A stretch of 64,000 nucleotides of DNA. Source: Halichondria panicea (taxonomy: Eukaryota; Porifera; Demospongiae; Suberitida; Halichondriidae). The notes under the pieces are model-generated. The model did no database searches, was not told the DNA's origin, and was given only the letters and a program-made list of their open reading frames with translations. The position numbers and the translations under genes are program-made. Numbering within the stretch: position 1 is the first letter of the stretch; every line of letters starts with the position of its first letter. The stretch spans positions 620,001 through 684,000 of the forward strand of contig NC_087379.1 in NCBI RefSeq assembly GCF_963675165.1, given 5' to 3'. Shown here one piece after another: positions 47,339-58,517 of this stretch.

Positions 47339-47392
47339 TTTGAGAGACGGAAGTGCTGACATTAATTAATCTTCTGTTTTCTAGGGGAAGGC

Positions 47393-47765
47393 GTGAGTGT
47401 TTTTTCAGAATCAGGCCTGTTTTCAGAGCTATCTTTTAGCTGCCATAACTTGAATTCCGTGGATACAATTTCAATGTATTTTCTGAAAGCTTAGAAAGAG
47501 ACTTGTCATCAAAGTTTATATTTGAGAGATAAAAGTATTTGCCAATTTGGCCATACCATGAATAATAGCCCATGGTCCAAGGCAGAAAATTACAAATTGC
47601 CCCCAACAAAATTTCGGATCGAAACACATCATTTGAAAGGTCTCTTTCTAAGCTTTCAGAAAATCATAATATTTTTGACATTGGATCAACGGTATTAAAG
47701 TAATGGCTGTTGAAAAATCAGGTTTGTTTTTAGAGCTATCTTTTAGAGGCCATAACTTGTGTTAG
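47393..47765. repeat. fold-back repeat (unit 4)
   Basis: Same family; the left arm has lost part of AAATGGTGT (AGAGACTTGTCATC). Confidence 0.75.
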
Positions 47766-47900
47766 GAACGTCCTATTTAACAAGCTCAAAGACGCATTCT
47801 GTAGCTCTGAGAAAGCACTATTGTATACAATTAAAGTGTGTTAAAACCGCTAATTGCTCGCAGTGCCAAAGCTCACTAATTTGTGTGTCCTATGCTGTAG

Positions 47901-48365
47901 ATGTGGGAACACGGAACCATCGTCGGTTGTGTGCAGTGTATTATAGTCGTACCCCCGGGTTTGAAGTGATCCATGGACTACTGGACCGTGTCATGCAGCT
48001 GCTGGAGGTGTCCTTCACCAAAGATGGCAGTGGATACTTCCTCAAGGCAGCTGAAGGTGAGGGTTGCATAAGCACAGCTGTGTATGTGTGTTAGGGATTT
48101 GTGAAGGAACTACTGTATATGCATTCAGTCCAGTTTGTTGGGAATTAGTGGCCTTGAAGTTTTTTGAAGTGTATGTGTTGGAAAGATTATTTTGTCAGAA
48201 AATTAATTCCTACAACTACCTCACTGCCCACACTTTTGCACTACTTGTGTTTACCGCCCCCTCCCCTGCACACACACTTCACAGACTTTACCTATTTCCC
48301 GGGCCGTTGTGCAGAGGTGTGTGTACGTGGGAAGGTGATCAGGAAACTGGGCGTGCTCCATCCTG
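47901..48365 (+). pseudogene. FARSB: FARSB C-terminal fragment, unit 4
   Basis: Exons 47901-48056 and 48285-48365, open with good splice sites; the second reads DFTYFPGRCAEVCVRGKVIR. Confidence 0.85.
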
Positions 48366-48421
48366 GTGTGTCTGTTGTGCATTTCTAGTGTGTGTGAGAC
48401 AGGGAGGTGTGTCTGGTGCAG

Positions 48422-48489
48422 CTGTTCTCACGGCCTCCTCCAACCAGTACCTGCCCTCCGTACTCTCCAGGGAGAACCTATCTCCTCAG
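48422..48489 (+). other. unrecognised exon U, unit 4
   Basis: Open AVLTASSNQYLPSVLSRENL frame, donor CAG|GTTAGT. Confidence 0.5.
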
Positions 48490-49147
48490 GTTAGTGTGTG
48501 TTCATCATGACCTCCTTGACAGTATGTACCCAGGTGTGTGTTTAGGGTCAATACTGCAAGGTCATGTACTGTACATAATTATGTCATGTACATATAATTA
48601 TAGCCTGGATCCCAGGGTAGGCCGGTGAACGAGGCTAGTACATATAATCCTTTTGATTGTAGTTAGGGTGCTTTAGTAACCATTAAAGATCTAACGTACT
48701 CTTCTTGAGGGGAGGGGTAGTTAATTATTTTAAACAGCCATAACTTTAGTACCGTTGATCCAATGTCATTATTTGCTTAAAGCGACTTTCAAATGATGTG
48801 CTTGGAAACATTTGAAAGGTATATCACACAGAATATCAGAAAATCGTTGAAATTGAATGCCCAAAGATCGTACTATTGTAGTCAGAAGAGCAAAATGTAA
48901 CCCACGTGATAACGTTAGAATTTTTCTCTCCATTTTGAGGATGTTCTTTCTTTGCAGCTAATTTTAATACCATGACGATATTGTGTTTAGGCTCATGTGA
49001 TTCCCATATCTGGGTATCATCTTACGTTTAGGTGTTTTGTGGCTTGTAGCTACATGTACAATCAGTGTAGCCTTTGTTCTGACAATGTGGATTTGCTAAT
49101 TACTTGTGTGTGTGTGTGTTTGGAAAGGGGGTATGTAACCTTGGTTG
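48490..49147. other. non-coding stretch, unit 4
   Basis: Matches 26292-26820 of unit 2; fold-back fragments near 48735-48850. No gene. Confidence 0.4.
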
Positions 49148-49508
49148 CAGGGGCGTAGCCAGGATTTTGAGGATGGGGTGCTACCACGACGAAAGAGGGC
49201 GCGGAGCGCCGAAATTTGGTTGACCGGAAGCCACACCTCTTATTAATGACGTAATAATTAATAGTTGGGCTTAGCCCAATCTTCTATTTGCATAGAGAAG
49301 CCTATTTTACTACGAAAGAGAACTAGTCTATAGATCTAAGCCAGAATGTTTAAAGACCAATTCGTTTTGCTTGCCTACTAGCTAGCTAACTGCAGCAAGA
49401 TCTGGAAGAGAAGGGGGTGCTCAGCTAGACAATCAGGTACACTTTGTGTACAATCTCAGATAGAAGGGAGTGCTTGAGCACCATGAGCCCCCCCTGTCTA
49501 CGCCCCTG
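49148..49508. mobile_element. 361-bp hAT-like non-autonomous element
   Basis: Ends CAGGGGCGTAG and CTACGCCCCTG are perfect inverted repeats. It is flanked by GGTTG (49143-49147, 49509-49513). Unit 2 keeps the empty site (AACCTTGGTTGGATTTGCC at 26809). The CAGGGGCGTAGCCAGG terminus is typical of hAT-type MITEs; the direct repeat I can show is 5 bases, shorter than the usual 8. No coding capacity. Confidence 0.85.
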
Positions 49509-49794
49509 GGTTGGATTTGCCATTAGTCCATAATGAAAAGTCTATTTGTGTTGAGTTTCACCTTCATAAAGTTAACTTTGTCATACTTCACTGAAATTCA
49601 AAGTTTCATATACCATTGGATTCCTTGTTAAAAAGCGCTTCTATCTATATGCTGTAGAGCTGGTAAGCTCCAACCAGCTAAAAGTTAGCATTTTCCATGC
49701 AGAAGTCCCAGGCATACTTGTCCACCACGTAAAGCATAAATGAAGCCATAATTGACCACATAACTTCCGGGGTCGAACTCAATGCAAATAGACT

Positions 49795-51030
49795 TTAGTT
49801 TTGTAGGTAATCTGTGTAAGAGCGTGCGAGTGGTTGTAGTACGTGATCCATGAAGTGGGCAGAAGGGGAGAGCATGGAATTAGAATGGGAAATTATTGGT
49901 TGTACCGGGGTAGTGTCGTACATATTTTGTGGATTTTCGGTATTCCATAGAACCATAGATTGAAGAGTTAGAGGGATAGGAAGAGGAGTGGTGCACGTGA
50001 TTATTTTACATTGAATCTGCAGTGGAGCCTCGAAAATTATCCGCGTTACGAGGCTATTAAGCACATTTTTGCCGGGTAACTCCCAAAGCTGTGTTTCCTC
50101 GAGACATCATCTCTTTCAGCAATTTATAACACGCCTAGTCCATGAGCCACGTGTAGTACTTGCTAATGACTGACCACACCCAGTAAAAAGAACAAAGTTA
50201 TATATGTTCCCAAGGCAGTTTTAGAGCTATTGGAACATATAACGTGTAAGCGTGCTGGTTATGACTACTACAATAGGTATAGACCTTGAAATATAAGTGA
50301 GTTGCACGGACTAAGCACAGTTACTTGTAGTTTATTATGCACTGAGTGTAGAAATAGATATTGTTGTGATGGCCTCGATTAAACCGCAGCGTAGCGCGGA
50401 TGTTACTCGAGATACCAACCGTTTCCTATCCCTCTAACTCTTCAATCTATGATAGAACTTGGGAGGTTGTGTATTTTGGGGGTTGGGAAGAGGTTTTTGT
50501 GTATTGCGTTTAGTTGTGGTGAAAAATGTCTGGTGGTTTCTTGCAATTGATGTTCTATATCTTGAGTTGGTGTTGTTGTGTTAATCTGTACGTACTTTGG
50601 TCACAGAGTACAAGAGAGCATTTTTGTATGTAGTCGTCCGTATCTATGCCAAGATTTGTGTCTGCTGGTTTTATGGTGACTTTGGTTCTTTGTTGTTTAA
50701 GTTTGGCGAGGGCATATCGTGTGTTTGTTCAGGTTGGATGTTGTTTGGTTAAATATGAGTGATAGTTTTTCGTCCAATTTGTTTGGTCAATGTACGCTTC
50801 TAATTTATAAAGTGGGCATTCTGAATATACTTGAGTTTAAGTTACATAATTCGATTTCGGTAAATTTCATTCGTCTGTTGATTGTTTTGTCTCTGTCTCG
50901 CTGGGTATCTCCTGGTGCGTTGTTGAGCTTGTATATATTGCTCATCCCTTCAACACTGGATTATTGTCATTAGCAAGAAAAGTTTTGATACGTAAATATC
51001 TCGACCACAAGAGAAGGCCGGTGGTACCAT
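49795..51030 (-). mobile_element. Penelope-like remnant (unit 4), reverse-transcriptase part
   Basis: Minus-strand reading between 49935 and 49795 gives PIISHSNSMLSPSAHFMDHV-LQPLARSYTDYLQN, which fits the RT motif with R/QPI..G..S......L....LQP and Y. The element continues at 50455-51025 and is interrupted by a 498-bp TIR element. Frames are broken. Confidence 0.65.
49954..50451. mobile_element. 498-bp TIR element
   Basis: The 29-base ends are perfect inverted repeats (CATAGATTGAAGAGTTAGAG at the left, CTCTAACTCTTCAATCTATG at the right). ATAGAAC is duplicated on both sides (49947-49953, 50452-50458). It sits inside the PLE remnant; unit 2 has the uninterrupted sequence at about 27260. A decayed relative is at 10184-10660. 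No ORF of note. Confidence 0.9.
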
Positions 51031-51264
51031 TTGAAGGGTCTCTTTCTAAGCTTTCAGAAAAACATAAAATATTTGATTTTCGATCCACAGAATTCAAGTT
51101 ATGGCAGCTGAAAGATTCCCAAAATCAGATTAAACGGAGGGGGGGGTGGGTGTTTTTTAACTGCCATAACTTCAGTAAAGTTGATCCAATGTCAAATATT
51201 TTATGATTTTCTGAAAGCTTAGAAAAATACCTTTCAAATGGTGTGTTTCCACACTACCATAGTA

Positions 51265-51925
51265 GTAAAAAAATAAATGATTCTGGCCTGGTGAGTGGGC
51301 CTCGACATTTACTAAAACAATAAGTTTGTTTCTGGCCTAGTGAGTGACCAGGTAGTAAAAAAATAAAATAAAAGTTTGATTCTGGCCTGGTGAGTGGGCC
51401 TCGACATGTAGTAAAAAAAATAAGTTTGTTTCTGGCCTGGTGAGTGACCAGGTAGTAAAAAAATAAAAATAAAAGTTTGTTTCTGGCCTAGTGAGTGACC
51501 AGGTAGTAAAAAAATAAAAATAAAAGTTTGTTTCTGGCCTGTTGAGTGGGCCTCGACATTTACTAAAAAAATAAGTTTGATTCTGGCCTGGTGAGTGGGC
51601 CTCGACATGTAGTAAAAAAATAAGTTTGTTTCTGGCCTATAGTGAGTGACCAGGTAGTATAAAAATAAAAGTTTGATTCTGGCCTGGTGAGTGGGCCTCG
51701 ACATGTAGTAAAAAAATAAGTTTGTTTCTGGCCTGTTGAGTGGGCCTCGACATTTACTAAAAAAATAAGTTTGATTCTGGCCTGGTGAGTGGGCCTCGAC
51801 ATGTAGTAAAAAAAATAAGTTTGTTTCTGGCCTAGTGAGTGACCAGGTAGTAAAAAAATAAAATAAAAAGTTTGATTCTGGCCTGGTGAGTGGGCCTCGA
51901 CATTTACTAAAAAAATAAGTTTGGT
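51265..51925. repeat. minisatellite of two alternating unit types
   Basis: About 13 units built on TTTGATTCTGGCCTGGTGAG followed by TGGGCCTCGACATGTAGTAA (about 49 bp) or by TGACCAGGTAGTAAAAAAAT (about 50-60 bp), ending in A-rich AAAAATAAG. Only in unit 4, just upstream of the GTGAGTGGGTGGGGCAATGG block that precedes every TRIM gene. It generates spurious minus-strand ORFs. Confidence 0.9.
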
Positions 51926-52309
51926 GTGAGTGGGTGGGGCAATGGAGTCCACTCAACCATGCATCTCATGGACCCAATTAAGAGTGTTCTAACATAATTA
52001 TACACATAGAGATTATCATCCGTATGTATGTATGTATGTATGCTGATTTTGTATTATGATGAATTTGAATACATTTTGTGATCTTGTGTGTGTGCATTGG
52101 GTGCATGATGTGAGATCAATTTCAACATGGTATGGAGTGTTGTTAACATGGAGGGTGACATTGTATGAGTGTGTGTTGTCTGTATCTCAGGCAACTGGTC
52201 AGAGGACTAGCAATAGAGTGGGTGTAGAATGTTGCTAGGCAATATAGCCACAAGTATGTGTGTACCATTATGGTCTAACCATAATCAATACTTTGATCCT
52301 ATGAATATT

Positions 52310-52413
52310 GTTGTGCATGCATCACCTGACCTGTCACTGTGAGAGCTGTGAGTCTATAGCTGCTTTTGCCAAGCTTTGAGCTTTTCTTTCTACTACTAAA
52401 CACTTTTCTAAAG
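52310..52413 (+). promoter_or_regulatory. leader exon of TRIM-NHL copy 4
   Basis: Conserved block ending CTAAAG|GTGAGC, acceptor at 52547. Confidence 0.6.
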
Positions 52414-52557
52414 GTGAGCATAATTATTGTACATGTTCTGATACATTCGTTTGTAGTTTTCGTTGCTTGAATTCTTTGCTATTATTATTATAAAGCTTGA
52501 CACGCCCCCTTTTTAGCGTATTGTTATCCTTTTCTCTCCCCCCTCAGTTTTGTGTCA

Positions 52558-54768
52558 ATGGCTGAGAGGCCGAGTGCTGCTCAAGAAGCTCTCTCCAAAG
52601 TGGAGGACCAGCTGTCATGCCTAGTCTGTCTGGAGCCCTACACCAACCCTCGACTGCTCTCCTGTTTCCACGTCTACTGTCAACATTGTCTCGAGGATAT
52701 AGTTGCCCACAATCGACAAGGCCAGCTGGAATGCCCCAAGTGTCGCCGGCCCACCCCCCTACCCCCCACTGGTGTGAGTGGCCTCCAGGCTGCCTTCAAT
52801 GTACACCATCTTTTTGACATCCAGGAAACACTCAAGAAGATTAAAGAGCCTCAGAAATTAGCCTGTGAGAAATGCTCCAAAACGACTCGTAAAGCCACCA
52901 GCTTTTGCCGACAATGCACCAAGTTCATCTGCGAGAAGTGTACCGATATGCACAAAGAGTGGGAGGAGTTCGAAGGTCACGAAGTTGTCACTATCGAAAA
53001 AGTGGAAGGGGATTTAATTCGTCTTGTTTCTCCGAATAAGGTGACCCCTCGCTGCCCCAAACACAACAAAAGCCTCAAGTTGTACTGTGAACCTTGTGGA
53101 GAGTTGATCTGTATCCATTGCACCGTCCAAATACACAAAGACCACAAGTACTGTGTGATTGCCGACACCTTTGAGAGCCACATGAAAAATATCTTGGACT
53201 CCCTGGGACCCGTTGAGAAACAGCTAGAGGCCACCGACACAGCTCTCGTCAATCTGGATGGACGACATGCCGAAATTGTTGAACACAGAGGAAAAATTGC
53301 GACCAATATTCACTCGAAATTTGATGAGATTCGTCGAGCTCTTGATGCTCGTGAGGGGGAGCTTATGGCCGAGTTGGAAGGCCACACCCAACAACAGCTC
53401 AAGAGCCTCTCTGCTCAGCGAGAGGAGGTGGAGATCCTCCAAACCCAACGTAGCAGCTGCCTGCATTTCGTGAGGGAGAGCATTCGTACAGGGTCTCCAG
53501 GAGACGTGCTCAAGATGAAGCAAGGTGTGGTGAAGCAAGTGAGAGAGCTGGTGGACACCTTTGACCCCAACACCCTAGAGCCTCGTGAGACAACCAACAC
53601 CTTGTTTGTGCCTTCTGCTCAGCTAGTTAAAGAGTGCAAGAAGTTCGGTGTCTTATATTGTGATATTGTTATTCCTCAAAAAGCAATTGTTGGACAAAAA
53701 GTAACTGCATATTATCGATTCCTCTGTCCCCTAAATTCAGCACCACCAGAAGCCAAACTTATCTCCAAAATAACTGACAAAACCACAAACTGTGTTGTGA
53801 AGGAACGAGGGAAGGGAGAGTACGAGATCTCCTACCAGCCGACAGTGAGCGGGGCCAGCGAGCTGATTGTGAGTGTGGGTGGAGAGGAGGTGGCAGGAAG
53901 TCCATTCCCTGTGGCAGTCAAGACTCCGATCGATAAACTAGGAACTGTTATCAAGACTATCAATGATCTCAGGAAACCTCGAAGTGTGGCACTCAACCAA
54001 GCTGGGGAGATAATTGTGGCTGAACTTGATGCTGGTATTGTCTCGATATTTAGCCCCACAGGAGACAAGCTGCGAACATTAGACACTCGAGGCACAGCTG
54101 TTGGGGAGATGAAGAAACCTCGTGGTGTGGCAGTGGACGGTGATGACAATATTCTGGTGGTGGACGCTGTTAATCATCGACTGTTAAAGTTCTCACGTGG
54201 AGGAGACCTGATGGCAGCAGTTGGTAGTCATGGCAATGGTCCTGGACAGTTGAACGATCCTTATGGTGTTTGTGTCAACAGTGTCAATGGGAAGGTGTAT
54301 GTGGTTGATCGTCTAGCTCACTGTGTTCACATCTTCAACTCTGACCTCACCTTCTCCACCAAGTTCGGCAGTGAAGGCAGTGGTAATGGACAGTTTAAAT
54401 ATCCCTGGGACGTTGCATCCGATCGTAGTGGTTGTGTGTATGAGGTTGATCATGGTAATTATCGAGTGCAAGTCTTCACACCCGATGGTGGCTATCTGAG
54501 GCAGTTTGGGGCGAAGAGAGGCAGTGGAAATGGAGAACTTGACAGGCCTGCCAGCATCTGTGTGGACAGTGATGATCTGGTGTATGTGGGGGAGAGTGGG
54601 AACAAGCGTGTCTCAGTGTTCACGTGTGAGGGAGTGTTTCTCAAGTCGTTTGGATCGTATGGATCTGGACCAGGACAGTTCGACAGTCCTTATGGCATAG
54701 CAGTAGACCAGTGTGGTGTGGTGTATGTGTCTGATTGTAGCAACAATAGAGTGCAAATATTTTCCTAG
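52558..54768 (+). CDS. TRIM-NHL protein, copy 4 (intact)
   Basis: 736 residues, same architecture as copy 2. The linker is type A (KFGVLYCDIVIPQKAIVGQK), shared with copy 1; B-box 1 is of the EKCTDMHKEWEEF type shared with copy 1; B-box 2 (CIHCTVQIHKDH) resembles copy 3. It has a unique SPNKVTPRCPKHNKSLKLYC stretch and coiled-coil changes (DEIRRALDARE). NHL variable motifs are VDAVNHR, VDRLAHC, VDHGNYR, GESGNKR and SDCSNNR. RING and B-box metal ligands are intact. Confidence 0.95.
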   Translation: MAERPSAAQEALSKVEDQLSCLVCLEPYTNPRLLSCFHVYCQHCLEDIVAHNRQGQLECPKCRRPTPLPPTGVSGLQAAFNVHHLFDIQETLKKIKEPQKLACEKCSKTTRKATSFCRQCTKFICEKCTDMHKEWEEFEGHEVVTIEKVEGDLIRLVSPNKVTPRCPKHNKSLKLYCEPCGELICIHCTVQIHKDHKYCVIADTFESHMKNILDSLGPVEKQLEATDTALVNLDGRHAEIVEHRGKIATNIHSKFDEIRRALDAREGELMAELEGHTQQQLKSLSAQREEVEILQTQRSSCLHFVRESIRTGSPGDVLKMKQGVVKQVRELVDTFDPNTLEPRETTNTLFVPSAQLVKECKKFGVLYCDIVIPQKAIVGQKVTAYYRFLCPLNSAPPEAKLISKITDKTTNCVVKERGKGEYEISYQPTVSGASELIVSVGGEEVAGSPFPVAVKTPIDKLGTVIKTINDLRKPRSVALNQAGEIIVAELDAGIVSIFSPTGDKLRTLDTRGTAVGEMKKPRGVAVDGDDNILVVDAVNHRLLKFSRGGDLMAAVGSHGNGPGQLNDPYGVCVNSVNGKVYVVDRLAHCVHIFNSDLTFSTKFGSEGSGNGQFKYPWDVASDRSGCVYEVDHGNYRVQVFTPDGGYLRQFGAKRGSGNGELDRPASICVDSDDLVYVGESGNKRVSVFTCEGVFLKSFGSYGSGPGQFDSPYGIAVDQCGVVYVSDCSNNRVQIFS

Positions 54769-54921
54769 TTTATTTTTGTTATTAAATTATTGAGTTATTG
54801 TAACATTGCTAATGAATATTGAAATTGAAACCAGTGAATTCTTTTCCCATGCTGTCTCTGTGTACGTGTGTACTGAGTCTCTCCTGTTATAGTCGTACCT
54901 TTAGTATCCCCTCCGCTGCAG

Positions 54922-55240
54922 GGTCTCCATGGTGCTGGTGGTTGGTGTCAAAACTGGTACGGCCAAGGTCAAGGTCCGTCTGAGGGAGAGGGCGTGGCAG
55001 GGGGTGGAGCCTGATATCATCAAGCTACTAGTCATTGAGAACATGATTCTACAACCCTCCATGGATGTGTACATTCTTCCACTGTCCTTTGTCGAGTTCG
55101 GGTGGAGAGATGGAAGTATGGGAGGTTAGAGGTCATCACCATGCCATCAGAGCAGTATTCATTGGAGCTGACCAATACGACAGTGGGGAGACTCCACCCA
55201 CAGAGGTCAAGGGTCACCGGACTGGAACTTCAATGTACGT
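54922..55240 (+). pseudogene. NUP210: NUP210 internal exon, unit 4 (longest copy)
   Basis: VLVVGVKTGTAKVKVRLRER ... VEPDIIKLLVIENMILQPSM-DVYIL, then, after a 1-base insertion (GAGTTCGGGTGG), RWKYGRLEVITMPSEQYSLE. The last part matches the NUP210 block GKITELSMPSDQYELQL, which the other units have lost. The GDM codons are deleted. Confidence 0.8.
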
Positions 55241-55840
55241 GGTGATCGTCCAATCAGAATGCTCTACCCATGCACCCCCCAGACCTCCTCACTACAACAC
55301 AAGGACTCAGATAGTAAGTGTGTTGTTGAGGGGGACAACTTTTTTGCCACTGATTTTAGCATACCATTACTTTGATAGAACTTCCTATAAGAGTTACATG
55401 TGTACAGTGGTGGCTGTACCACTTTGAGAACCTGTAACTTGAATTTCGGTAGTCTGATTTCAATTTTCTGAAGTTATGGGAGCTTTTTTTAAGTTAAATG
55501 GAGCTCATTCATTTGGTATGCTTAAAATTGATCATAATTATAGCCAGATTTCAGCTAAATACCATGGACTACAGTCCTGGTCTTTTTCTGACATTTTGTT
55601 GCTCATAATGTGGTGATTGATTGTGCTATTTCATAAAACCATAAAACCATTGAAATTGAACCACCAGAACATAATGTAGTCTGGTATCCCAGTATCATAA
55701 GGTTGGTGGAATTGTGTTGACTGCATGCTACGTGTATACTAGTACACAATACATGTAATTCTTTATTATACTGCACACCATACTGTACTTATCCACACGC
55801 CCACACACACACACACACACAGCTCCCTGAGTGTCAATTT
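55241..55840. other. non-coding stretch, unit 4
   Basis: Contains ACACAAGGACTCAGATA|GTAAGT and the following AT-rich sequence shared by all units, then CA repeats at 55800. No gene. Confidence 0.4.
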
Positions 55841-56139
55841 CTTTCTTTCTCTCCTCCTTCGCAATCCACCAGAACTGACGTCTAATGAAATACTGCTCTT
55901 CAATCACCCTCTAAACAAGGGGGCCCTCACTATAACCCACGGCTCTGATTATTCCTGATAATGTCATTGAGTTACTTGACTGTTTGCAGCACTCAGACAC
56001 TGGTGAGGTTCATGACCTCCCGACCCTCATAACCAAGCACCAGGTGGTGGAGATCAACGACCCAGTGCAAGTGACCCCCAAACACCTCGTCATTCTCTGG
56101 GACCCCCAAACAGAGTTCAAATACCAGCACCAATTGAAT
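55841..56139 (+). pseudogene. NUP210: NUP210 exons, unit 4
   Basis: NEILLFNHPLNKGALTITHG-like block at about 55880-55945, then the open exon 55990-56139 (HSDTGEVHDLPTLITKHQVV ... VTPKHLVILWDPQTEFKYQ), donor AAT|GTGAGT. Confidence 0.75.
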
Positions 56140-56992
56140 GTGAGTGTGCTAGCTAGCTTGTTGAGAGCTAAACCTGTGTAGGGTACCAGCTACATAGGCT
56201 TGTACATGGCTTGTAATAATAATTACCGTATAGCGAGTAATTTACGTGAGGTAGAAATGTTCGTATTTTTCGTATTGTAGAGCATCATACAAAAATGAAA
56301 ACTGCTCTACCGCTAGGTTCAACGTCACTATCCTGAGCTGTACCAATATTTAGAATACAAAGTGCACGTAAGAACAGTTCATATGAACATTTGCATCAAA
56401 GAAAAGTGTAGTAGACAGTTGTATAATTCAGATTTTTTTTATATCAGGTGACTGAATGGTCTTGTGAGGTGGAGGGGATTGCTCACCACTAGGACCAAGG
56501 GGAAGTCCCTAGTGGTAGCCGTGGATACCAAAAACACGGCTCACTTTGATAAACGGAGGTACCGTACATTATGCAATATGTATTGCTAGGAGCTCATAGA
56601 GAGGATTATCCAACTCCCACGCACACTCCATTCTAATCTCCTGTTTAGCAATAAATGGCCGAAATTGATGACTTAGCATGCAGGGGAGGGATAGTTGAAC
56701 ATCTTTCAATAGCCGTAACTTTATCTAATGTCAAAACTCTCACGATACTTTTTTCTGAAAGCTTAGAAAGAGACCTTTCAAATTATGTTTTTCGATCTAA
56801 AATTTTGTTGTGGACAGAATTTGTTGTTATTCGGAAGTAATGAACTTTGAGGTCTCTTTCTAAGCTTACACAAAATCAGAAAATCGTTGAAATAATTATG
56901 ATCCACTGAATTCAAGTTTTGGCAACGTAAACATGCAGTCCTCGGACCATTGATTAAACTGATGGGGTTGTTGAACGGCCATAACTTTATCA

Positions 56993-57023
<31 letters not shown>

Positions 57024-57030
57024 CCACCCA

Positions 57031-57061
<31 letters not shown>

Positions 57062-57064
57062 CAG
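56140..57064. other. non-coding stretch, unit 4
   Basis: Counterpart of 21704-22600: CCGTATAGCGAG MITE fragment (56226), fold-back repeat relative (56690-56920), CA-rich tract (56995-57064). Confidence 0.55.
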
Positions 57065-57196
57065 CCACGGGGCAGACACTGCGTTGTGACGTATTTGTAG
57101 CCTCAATTGAGCGTATTGAGATCACAACTCGTACGAGGGAGCTGCTGTTGGGGGAGGAGCCCGAGCGTTTCAGTGTGCAGGCTTTTTACGAGGAAG
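57065..57196 (+). pseudogene. NUP210: NUP210 exon 3 (GQTLRCDV), unit 4, open
   Basis: Acceptor CACACAG, TGQTLRCDVFVASIERIEIT-TRTRELLLGEEPERFSVQAF, donor GAAG|GTACGT. Family match: GQVLRCDxxVxxIxxIxIxxxTRELYLED. Intact, but placed after exons that should follow it. Confidence 0.85.
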
Positions 57197-57961
57197 GTAC
57201 GTACGTTTCAAAGGGGTTAATGTGAAAACAGTTACAGTTAAGTAGTGGGTGTGTTGATAGTCATCCATCACTAGGTTTGCTGGGAAATTTGTAATCCATT
57301 CTCTAGAATTTATTTGTGTACCTAATTTGCTCGTTATTCTCTGACCCTTGTACTCAGAGATGTGCCCACAGAATAAGGCCTATAGTTTACTAGGATCATT
57401 TATGAGATGGAGGTTTGAAAAATTAAGATATTCCGGGCACACCACTGTCAGTGTGTACTGTATACCGTATAGCGGGTAGGGTATAAACTTTCGTAGAATG
57501 ACCGTTGAAAGGTTTTCGCGGATTTAATTTTCACGGAATAGCAGCCTTTCTGCAGCATGCATGCGATATTAAATTCTAAACCTGTGTAGGGTACCAGCTA
57601 CATAGTCTTGTACATGGCTTGTAATAATTATTATTATACGTGTATAATTATGATGATCCCATTTTGTACTACATCAGGAGTGCATGAACTCCTGGTACTA
57701 TAATAATTATTATCGGGTTTAAAATACAGCGACTTTTCAATTACAAATTGCGAAATTTGCTCAATAGATTGGTCATGCAATTTCCCATTTATAGTTACAA
57801 CGTAATCAAGCTTGTACAGTGTCATTCACATGTCCATTAACCTCTCATTGGATAGTACTGTCCCTATTCCTGTGTTGTACACTACTGTCTATTTAATTGT
57901 AGATTGTGTTATTTATGTTTATGTGATCAATTTCCTGAACCAATTTTCCCTCCCCCCACAG
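57197..57961. other. non-coding stretch, unit 4 end
   Basis: Contains a solo MITE end (CCGTATAGCGGGTAGGG, 57463) and AT-rich sequence. It carries the empty site of the 194-bp MITE near 57884-57900. Confidence 0.5.
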
Positions 57962-58209
57962 TCTCGTCCATGGACAAAGATGATGTGTACAGTTTTGGAG
58001 TGCTTGCTTGTGAAGTGGTGAATGCCAGATTTCTTGAAGCTGCTGTATTTCTTGGTCTGCTATCGAGTATGGAAGGTGTATGGCGGGAGCTCCACCCACT
58101 CATCACCTCCTGTGTCTCTCACTCCCCTCAGGACAAACCCGGCCCTCCATGGACACTGTGCTACACCACATCAAACAATTGGACTCTGAGTCTTAGCATT
58201 GGTGCATGA
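57962..58209 (+). pseudogene. kinase last-exon fragment, unit 5 (frameshifted)
   Basis: MDKDDVYSFGVLACEVVNAR ... SCVSHSPQDKP, then a 4-base insertion (AAACCCGGCC) shifts the frame. Confidence 0.85.
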
Positions 58210-58347
58210 TTATTAATTTGTGTAAAGAAATTTTGTTAGCAAACAAAGTGGGGGAGGGGCTGCTCAAGATGAGGGGGTGTTGCATATGGGGTCAGAGATC
58301 AGAAAGCCATGTGGACTCACTGAAAACTGTACTAGATATCATGCAAG

Positions 58348-58517
58348 ATGAAGGCAGCCTTGATAGCAGCCACGGTCCTCACACTTGTCTGCTCCCTTCA
58401 TAAAGCCAGCTCTCTGGGGAAGCAGAACTTACAGGTGGTTTTACTTCCCTATGTCCCCTCCAGCACTGGAGTCAAGGTCAACTTCACTCTGAGCTCCCCT
58501 CAAGGTTGCTGCTCTTG
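58348..58517 (+). pseudogene. NUP210: NUP210 signal-peptide exon, unit 5 (open)
   Basis: MKAALIAATVLTLVCSLHKA, KQNLQVVLLPYVPSS, GCCSW (phenylalanine replaced by cysteine). Donor CTTG|GTCAGT. Exon 2 stub at 58754-58782 (LSIKPDIVS). Confidence 0.8.

Noticed and set aside
51312..51956. 214-residue minus-strand ORF (SRPTHQARIK repeats)
   Set aside because: Translated minisatellite, specific to one unit.
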